A stretch of 64,000 nucleotides of DNA from JAZDFP01 sp043801445 (GTDB lineage Bacteria; Planctomycetota; MHYJ01; JACQXL01): the NCBI GenBank assembly GCA_043801445.1, contig JAZDMB010000003.1, forward strand, positions 1 to 64,000, read 5' to 3'. Numbering within the stretch: the stretch's first letter is position 1; every line of letters begins with the position of its first letter. Both the position numbers and the translations under genes were made by a program. This document shows, one piece after another, positions 58,934 through 64,000 of the stretch. The notes under the pieces are model-generated. The model was given only the letters and a program-made list of their open reading frames with translations, had not been told where the DNA came from and did no database searches.

Positions 58934-60577
58934 TTATTTCGTTTTGCCCATTATTTTACGTAGCCTAGCTAAATTATAACGAAAGGTTTTAGTGTGAGGA
59001 TGATTATATCCGAGAACCTTTTCGCAAATAGAAATGGCACGTTGGCATAACGGCTCAGCTTTTGCATAATTATGCTTGGCATAATATAACAATGCGAGGC
59101 TATTAAGAGACACTGCGGTATCAGGGTGGTCAGCACCTAATGTTTGTTCTTTAATCACAAGAGCTCTTTTGAAGAGTGGTTCCGCAGATGCATAATCGCG
59201 TTTGTCTTGATATAACATGGCAAGGTTATTAAGAGATACTGCGGTATCAGGGTGGTCAGCGCCTAATGTTTTTTCTCTAATCTCAAGGGCTCGTTTCAAG
59301 AGTGGCTCGGCTAATGTATAATCGCGTTTGTCTTGATATAACATGGCAAGGTTATTAAGAGATACTGCAGTATCAGGGTGGTCAGTACCTAATGCTTTTT
59401 CTGTAATTACAAGGGCTTTTTTGAAAAGTGGTTTGGCAGATGCATTATTACCGTTGGCATAATATAACGCTGCGAGGTTATTAAGAGACACTGCGGTATA
59501 AGGGTGGTCAGTGCCCAATGCTTTTTCTGTAATCACAAGAGCTTTTTTGAAAAGTGGTTTGGCAGATGCATTATCACCGTTAGCATAATATAACGCTGCG
59601 AGGTTGTTAAGAGACACTGCGGTATCAGGGTGGTCTTTACCGCGTTTTCCTTCAGTTTCTTTAAGGATTATCTTAGCAATTGGGATGGCTTCACGATATT
59701 TACCTTGATTATAAAGGGTTATAGTAGATAAAAAAAGATTACCTATCAATTTTTGATATTCAGGATATACTTTGGAGTTTTTCCGATAATTTTCTATAGC
59801 CGTACGAAATCCTATGGCTGATTTGTAACGATTTCCCTGAACAGGGTCAGTGGCTTTATTGATGATATTCCATAGTTCCTGAGGGAGCGGATAAATCAGT
59901 TCTCCTCCTTTGGTTTGATAATAAGGCGGACGTTGGTGGGTAAGTAATTGCCGCAGAATAATACCGGTTGAATAAATATCAACGGTAACCTTATTTCTAT
60001 GTTCAGGATAAGGATAATCATCAAGCATTTCTGGAGGCATATAACCGAGTGTGCCGGCGGCTGTGGCTGAAGAAGAAACGGTTTTTAATGTAACTGCACC
60101 ATAATCACCGATTTTACAGACACCATCTTTAAAGAATATATTATCCGGCTTTATATCACGATGAATTCTGCCTAATTTATTGTGGATTATATCCAGTCCA
60201 TCCAAAATATGCATAACGCATTTGATGGCTTCGTTAGGGTCTATCTTAATATGTCTAATAAAATTAGTGAGTTTTTCACCCCATTCCTCCATAACATAAT
60301 ACACCCCTAATCCCCGGTGTTTATCATTTAAGTCAATTAACTTCACCAGATGAGGATGGTCTATATCCTTGAGTTGCCTGATAGTTTTGATTTCAGTTAA
60401 ACAATTCTCAATAACCTCCCAGTAGAATAGTTTAATGACATGAGAAACATATTTCTTAGTATGTATAGCAGACCAGCAAGCACCGAATGTATGGTCATTA
60501 TAATATACCATTGATGGAGAAGGTGGAGCATAATCCTTAAAAGCCAGATGTTCCCATGGTTTATTTTTATCAAGCAT
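58934..60577 (-). CDS. Ser/Thr protein kinase with kinesin-light-chain-type TPRs
   Basis: 547 aa. Hanks-type kinase domain about 20-270: VSHVIKLF (Lys49), catalytic RIHRDIKPDNIFF (139-148), metal-binding DYG (158-160) in place of DFG, and GTLGYMPPEML activation loop. Then five 42-residue TPRs (LYYANGDNASAKPLFKKALVITEKALGTDHP). No transmembrane segment. The gene starts 1 bp after an ECF-type sigma gene; sigma-kinase pairs of this kind are well known in Planctomycetes, where the kinase is thought to control the sigma factor. Confidence 0.92.
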   Translation of the reverse strand: MLDKNKPWEHLAFKDYAPPSPSMVYYNDHTFGACWSAIHTKKYVSHVIKLFYWEVIENCLTEIKTIRQLKDIDHPHLVKLIDLNDKHRGLGVYYVMEEWGEKLTNFIRHIKIDPNEAIKCVMHILDGLDIIHNKLGRIHRDIKPDNIFFKDGVCKIGDYGAVTLKTVSSSATAAGTLGYMPPEMLDDYPYPEHRNKVTVDIYSTGIILRQLLTHQRPPYYQTKGGELIYPLPQELWNIINKATDPVQGNRYKSAIGFRTAIENYRKNSKVYPEYQKLIGNLFLSTITLYNQGKYREAIPIAKIILKETEGKRGKDHPDTAVSLNNLAALYYANGDNASAKPLFKKALVITEKALGTDHPYTAVSLNNLAALYYANGNNASAKPLFKKALVITEKALGTDHPDTAVSLNNLAMLYQDKRDYTLAEPLLKRALEIREKTLGADHPDTAVSLNNLAMLYQDKRDYASAEPLFKRALVIKEQTLGADHPDTAVSLNSLALLYYAKHNYAKAEPLCQRAISICEKVLGYNHPHTKTFRYNLARLRKIMGKTK

Positions 60578-60578
60578 A

Positions 60579-61301
60579 TTATTTTATTAATAACGGCAAT
60601 ATTTTCATCAGTCGTTTGGTATCGTAAAGCGATTTGTCCACAAACGGGATTTGTTCAAGATATTGCTTTAATAGTTTGAGAAATTGTGCGCGGGCAAGTT
60701 GCAGACCTTTGCGCGAGTTGACCACGCTGATATTTAATTCTGTGGCAATCTCCGGATGCTCCCATTCATTTATCGTTTTTAGGGTTAAAATCCGGTAATA
60801 AGTCTCATTTTTTGTCTTGAGTTCAGGCAGGACAAATTCCTTGACTATTTTCAGGACAATATCCTTTTTGTCGGATTCAGGTAAATCCCCTGAAGGTGCC
60901 TCAAGGGTTGTTTTTATGTCAGGGAAATCCAGCGGTCCGTTTTCAGTTCCACTATCTGTCTTTTCCATTTCTGAGAATTTAATCTCTTTTTTCTCTAATT
61001 CGTGTATTCTTTCCCAGAACTTAGTTTCTATCTTCTTATAGATAAACTGGCGGAATTTGAATGACCACCGATAACTTCCGATATCAGCAAAGACATCATT
61101 AATGACATCATGAGTAACTATTTCTATTTCATTATCAGATATTTTCTGAGTAAGTTTTGCCCTGAGGATAGCCGAGATTACACGGAAATATTTTTCCTTA
61201 ATCCGTTTTTCTTCTGCATCAGAGAGTGTTCCATCTGCCTGCATTAAGTGAATGGTCTTTTTGGTCCGACCGGTTGTAGAGGGTAGTCTTCTATTCATCA
61301 T
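60579..61301 (-). CDS. ECF-like RNA polymerase sigma factor (kinase-associated)
   Basis: 240 aa. Region 2-like helices are at about 35-105 (VTHDVINDVFADIGSYRWSFKFRQFIYKKI). Region 4 is about 170-215 (ILTLKTINEWEHPEIATELNISVVNSRKGLQLARAQFLKLL), a helix-turn-helix. The N-terminal 35 and C-terminal 30 residues are extra compared with short ECF factors. No anti-sigma gene is adjacent; the following kinase is the likely regulator. The start is MMNRR at 61301 (second ATG at 61298). The -10 lies only about 9 bp upstream of the ATG, which suggests a nearly leaderless message. Confidence 0.82.
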   Translation of the reverse strand: MMNRRLPSTTGRTKKTIHLMQADGTLSDAEEKRIKEKYFRVISAILRAKLTQKISDNEIEIVTHDVINDVFADIGSYRWSFKFRQFIYKKIETKFWERIHELEKKEIKFSEMEKTDSGTENGPLDFPDIKTTLEAPSGDLPESDKKDIVLKIVKEFVLPELKTKNETYYRILTLKTINEWEHPEIATELNISVVNSRKGLQLARAQFLKLLKQYLEQIPFVDKSLYDTKRLMKILPLLIK

Positions 61302-61309
61302 ACCTCATT

Positions 61310-61337
61310 TATCTACAGAATTAATGATGTTTGTCAA
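61310..61337 (-). promoter_or_regulatory. promoter of the sigma-kinase operon
   Basis: On the minus strand, TTGACA (61332-61337), 16-bp spacer, TAGATA (61310-61315). The predicted start of transcription falls at or next to the first ATG. Confidence 0.55.
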
Positions 61338-61350
61338 TCAAAAGGCAAAG

Positions 61351-61484
61351 AGAATCTTTCACGTCCCTTGCATACATATTTAGAGGAGATGAAGCAATGA
61401 ATCATCTGTTAGGGTGATTTCGTGACTGATAAGACCTTGAGGGTCTAAGAATCTTTCACGTCTCTCGCATATATAAGTAGAGGA
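61351..61484 (+). promoter_or_regulatory. duplicated promoter-like box with a six-codon reading frame
   Basis: Two direct copies of about 37 bp, 97 bp apart (61351-61387 and 61448-61484), share AGAATCTTTCACGTC, GCATA and TAGAGGA. Each is followed by a ribosome site and ATG. Copy 1 leads to a six-codon frame (MNHLLG, 61397-61417), copy 2 to the lipoprotein gene at 61496. They lie in the divergent gap next to the sigma gene and could be targets of that sigma factor. Confidence 0.5.
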
Positions 61485-61495
61485 AAGGAGAAGTT

Positions 61496-61792
61496 ATGAA
61501 GACCTTAAAGTATGTGGCGCTGGTGATATCGCTTCTGGCGATGCTTCTGCTGGGTTGCCAAATCGGCAGGAATATTATGGTTACCAAGACATCAGCATCA
61601 TACACAGGCAATGGCGCTAAAGACCCAACCGCAATGATGAAACAGATTGATGATTTTATAGCCGAGGTTGACCAAAAGGGTTCGGTTGACGTGGCTCAAC
61701 TTAAAGACCTGCTGATGGCAATGAGGGAATTTATTAGCGAATACGCAAAGAACAATAATGTTACCACGGAGGCACAGAGAACCCAGAAATAA
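61496..61792 (+). CDS. small lipoprotein
   Basis: 98 aa. AAAGGAG precedes the ATG. Signal VALVISLLAMLLLGC, then a Ser/Thr-rich stretch and a helical part (AMMKQIDDFIAEVDQKGSVDVAQLKDLLMAMREFISEYAK). The last nine residues (TTEAQRTQK) and the stop are encoded by a CACGGAGGCACAGAG repeat, so the original C-terminus was probably shorter. Function unknown. First of four plus-strand genes leading to the fibre-like gene. Confidence 0.7.
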   Translation: MKTLKYVALVISLLAMLLLGCQIGRNIMVTKTSASYTGNGAKDPTAMMKQIDDFIAEVDQKGSVDVAQLKDLLMAMREFISEYAKNNNVTTEAQRTQK

Positions 61793-61840
61793 ATCTGTGT
61801 TTATCTGTGTGAATCTGTGGTTCAAGAAAGGAGTAACATT

Positions 61841-62095
61841 ATGGAAAGACCATTAGGAACTTGCTGTAAGTGCGGTGAGGAAATCGGACCATACGCCCGT
61901 GCCGGAAAAGACTGGCTTTGTAAAGAGTGCTTCTATAAAACGCTGTGGCGAGGTGAGTGGCAACCAACCCCGCGCCGGAATGGTACGAGGATTCCCACAC
62001 CTTATGAACGGGCGCAACAGGACAAGTGGAAGGATGCGATTCATAACAAGATTGATATGGAGAATAACGTTCACCGCAAAGGCGCAGAGAAATAA
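61841..62095 (+). CDS. small zinc-ribbon-like protein
   Basis: 84 aa from the ATG at 61841 with AAAGGAG seven bases upstream; a GTG at 61817 is rejected. Four Cys in CCKCGEEIG...WLCKECFYK suggest one zinc site (residues about 8-35). The middle is basic and Pro-rich. The C-terminal NVHRKGAEK and the stop derive from a CACCGCAAAGGCGCAGAG repeat. No family recognised. It lies between the lipoprotein and an unknown 268-aa gene. Confidence 0.6.
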   Translation: MERPLGTCCKCGEEIGPYARAGKDWLCKECFYKTLWRGEWQPTPRRNGTRIPTPYERAQQDKWKDAIHNKIDMENNVHRKGAEK

Positions 62096-62159
62096 AAGAA
62101 GTTGGTTTGCCAGACGGACTTTTGCTCTTTCCGTCGGAGCAGAAGGGCGGACTGACTTT

Positions 62160-62190
62160 TAACTTCTAACTTTTAACCTTTAACTTTTAA
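62160..62190. repeat. TTTTAAC short-period tract
   Basis: CTTCTAACTTTTAACCTTTA and repeats of 7-9 bp immediately before the ribosome-binding site of the next gene. Same type of tract as in gatB. Confidence 0.7.
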
Positions 62191-62207
62191 GGAAGGGGGT
62201 GAGAAAA

Positions 62208-63014
62208 ATGGCATTCAATAAGAAATTTGAGTTGAAACTCTATGTGCCGATAACCTGGGAAGTAGCAGGTGATATGGCTCTCAGATGGAAAGAGAACCTC
62301 AAGAATGCGGCTCCGTATATGTTTGACCGTATTCAGGCAAAGATTCCGGATGACGGGACATTTATCAACGAGATGGTTACGCCAGCTAATAAGGCATACA
62401 GAGGATTGCTCAATCCATCCTTTATTTCCAAGAGCGGTCGCTCTGCTGATGGTATCGGCAACGCCCAAGGAAAGAATATGGGGAATAAATTCAGCAAATG
62501 GCTGAAAGGGCTACAGGATTCCTTTGGCGAGGTGAACGGTGTTCCTGCCAAGGCATTTAAGGATAAGATTGATGCGTCAATAGACAACTGGGCTAATGCG
62601 GTTGCGGATAAGACCATCCGTTTGACCGGCGACAAAATCCGGGGACGCGGTGTGACACCTATTACTGCTTTGTATCTGGTCGGTGATACCAGGGCAACCA
62701 GTTGGACGAAACAGGGTGACTTGTCTGACGGTGCGCCTTATAATATCACTCTGGATACCGAAAGAACTGCGGTTAAGGCAGCTGTCCAGCAGAGATTGCT
62801 TCAGGGCGGGATGATGGTCATCAACTCTGAATATCAACCATCTGCGATAGACGAGCAGAACGCCTTAAATGCCGCGCTCTTGACCAAGTTAAGAGAGGCG
62901 ACAAGGTGCGATGTGTTTGTTGATACTCCGGCAGTAGATAAGTGCTACTGCGCATGGGAAATGGAGGGTAACTTTCTGATTCTGCATACGCAGGTCGGAC
63001 TGACAACGCTATAA
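62208..63014 (+). CDS. hypothetical protein of the fibre-gene cluster
   Basis: 268 aa from the ATG at 62208, behind GGAAGGGGGT. The GTG at 62199 overlaps that site and is rejected. Soluble, no signal peptide. Regions: KFELKLYVPITWEVAGDMALRWKEN; a Gly/Lys-rich middle (GIGNAQGKNMGNKFSKWLKGLQ); and IRGRGVTPITALYLVGDTRATSW; then a late Cys pair (CDVFVDTPAVDKCYCAW). No domain recognised. It occupies the place that the 220-aa domain protein has before the other fibre-like gene, so both may supply structural partners of the fibre. Function is unknown. Confidence 0.65.
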   Translation: MAFNKKFELKLYVPITWEVAGDMALRWKENLKNAAPYMFDRIQAKIPDDGTFINEMVTPANKAYRGLLNPSFISKSGRSADGIGNAQGKNMGNKFSKWLKGLQDSFGEVNGVPAKAFKDKIDASIDNWANAVADKTIRLTGDKIRGRGVTPITALYLVGDTRATSWTKQGDLSDGAPYNITLDTERTAVKAAVQQRLLQGGMMVINSEYQPSAIDEQNALNAALLTKLREATRCDVFVDTPAVDKCYCAWEMEGNFLILHTQVGLTTL

Positions 63015-63118
63015 AACAAGGTCAAGGATGAGGAAAAGGTTAAGGCATGGTTGGGTTGGAGAAATCCTTCTTAACCTACACCTTAACCTCAACCTTAATT
63101 ATGAAAGGAGATAATTAT

Positions 63119-64000
63119 ATGCCATATAGACCAAGATATTATGACGGGCAGGTGACTACACCTGCAATAGTCTCAGAAGCTGTGACCGAGGAAAAGATTG
63201 CGGATGATGCAATAACATCAGCCAAGATTAAGGACGGAACAATTACCGGAGCCGATATTGGTGTCGGACAGGTTCAGACCGATGACCTGGCTGATGGCGC
63301 GGTAACTGCACGGAAATTAGGCAACGATGTTTCTATCGTGCCTCTGGCGGATAATTCTGTTTCTACTGCCAAGATTCAGGATAATGCGGTAGTAACGGAT
63401 AAGATTAATAATCAGGCAGTGACCGGTGATAAGATTGCTTCGGGCGCGGTGGCTTCTGCCAAGATAGCTGATAGCGCAGTAATTGCCTCAAAGATTGCAA
63501 CCAATGCAGTAAGTAAGTCAAAGATGACTGATAATTCAGTTGGGTATCTGGAGATTATTAACGGTTCGGTTGAGCCGAGACATATCCGGGCAATCGATAC
63601 TCCGGTTAATGGCGAAATCCCATCTTATAATCAGTTACAGGAAAGGTTTGAGTGGATTGCTCCGGGTGGTGGCGGTGTAACAAGACCATTGGTGCCTCCG
63701 GTGGCTACCGATGAAATCGGCGAGTTACAGGTTACAGGTTCCAAGTTACAGGGGGGTGCGGTTACGAAGACTAAATTGAGTTATAAGGTTATCAGTATCA
63801 CGATTCCGGCATTACAAGTGGGTGGATTATATCCGCCTTTGGGAGACCCTGATTTGAATGGTGGCGTGATTTTGGGTTACTCTATTCCTGTGAATCAGGA
63901 CCAGCTGATTAGACAATTGTTCCTGTTACCGGGGTTACCGCAAGGGACCGGGATTTCAATCCTGTTGAACCAGCCGGCTATTGCGGATAATACGTTTGAG
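63119..64000 (+). CDS. fibre-like repeat protein, 3' end outside the window
   Basis: At least 294 codons from the ATG at 63119 (AAAGGAG eight bases upstream); no stop before the window end. Residues about 15-145 are degenerate repeats like DDAITSAKIKDG and NAVVTDKINNQAV. From INGSVEPRHIRAIDTP onward it is nearly identical to residues 195-353 of the protein from 1420-2493, at DNA level as well. One extra block (GELQVTGSKLQ), from an AGTTACAGG-type tract at about 63719-63753, is inserted before the final domain, where the first copy has none. Both genes face the same direction, 61 kb apart. Confidence 0.75.
   Translation, partial: MPYRPRYYDGQVTTPAIVSEAVTEEKIADDAITSAKIKDGTITGADIGVGQVQTDDLADGAVTARKLGNDVSIVPLADNSVSTAKIQDNAVVTDKINNQAVTGDKIASGAVASAKIADSAVIASKIATNAVSKSKMTDNSVGYLEIINGSVEPRHIRAIDTPVNGEIPSYNQLQERFEWIAPGGGGVTRPLVPPVATDEIGELQVTGSKLQGGAVTKTKLSYKVISITIPALQVGGLYPPLGDPDLNGGVILGYSIPVNQDQLIRQLFLLPGLPQGTGISILLNQPAIADNTFE

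Noticed and set aside
61496..64000. Prophage edge
   Set aside because: The fibre-like gene could come from a phage, but no capsid, terminase, portal, integrase or lysis gene was found in the window.

Overview
The window looks like a low-GC genome fragment from an uncultivated Gram-negative bacterium, probably a metagenome-derived planctomycete or a close relative. This is inference. The main clue is the ECF-type sigma factor immediately followed by a Ser/Thr kinase with kinesin-light-chain TPRs at 58.9-61.3 kb. Supporting clues are YidC with a large periplasmic domain, MurG, many lipoproteins, and TPR and HD-GYP proteins. No rRNA, integrase, transposase or CRISPR array was found.

Layout. 0-2.5 kb: a 21-bp repeat array, a domain protein and a fibre-like repeat protein. 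2.6-7 kb (minus): gatB, a MEMO-AMMECR1 fusion lipoprotein and a Tat-signal AmmeMemoRadiSam radical SAM enzyme. 7.4-12.6 kb: a hypothetical gene, sppA, and a large transglutaminase-TPR protein. 12.8-19.1 kb (minus): DUF35 plus thiolase-like protein, a GxxExxY protein, a second copy of the domain protein with its own 21-bp array, a six-motif DnaJ-zinc-finger lipoprotein, and a glutaconyl-CoA decarboxylase alpha subunit. 19.4-25.8 kb (plus): rlmN, ruvX, a methyltransferase, ogt, a Trm112-like protein, yidC and mnmE. 25.8-33.7 kb (minus): a complete selenocysteine locus (candidate selenoprotein, selD, selA, a YedF-like gene, selB, tRNA-Sec) followed by a KOW protein and queF. 33.7-37.9 kb (minus): an HD-GYP protein, a PfkB kinase, a small conserved protein and a MutL-type ASKHA protein. 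38.2-42.5 kb (minus): tRNA-Leu, clpB and comM. 42.8-52.3 kb: an RsbW-type kinase, murG (minus), rfbB, a metalloprotease, an MsbA-type exporter, gspF, a lipoprotein and pyrK. 52.6-61.3 kb: a 44-bp minisatellite, a three-gene PIN operon, a membrane protein, and the TPR / J-domain / kinase / sigma cluster. 61.5-64 kb: a lipoprotein, a zinc-ribbon protein, an unknown protein and a second fibre-like gene cut by the window end.

The strongest candidate for something new lies at the head of the sel operon. A secreted protein ends in Gly-Cys-TGA, and the frame stays open for 40 codons to a TAA 20 bases before selD. A 7-bp stem with a GGC loop sits 24 bases after the TGA, as in bacterial SECIS elements. 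It reads as a Gly-Cys-Sec-Gly selenoprotein encoded with its own decoding machinery.

The second theme is invasion by small repeats. Four kinds are visible. (a) Elements bounded by CCCGTTAGAA / TTCTAACGGG arms whose inner bases co-vary. (b) GC-rich palindromes of about 30-60 bp inserted in frame in mnmE (twice), selB, selA, ogt, pyrK, a peptidase, a TPR protein and a domain protein. (c) Short-period A/T-rich tracts inserted in frame in gatB, murG, pyrK and the fibre genes. (d) Longer intergenic repeats shared across the window. Several repeats supply stop codons or N-termini to genes.
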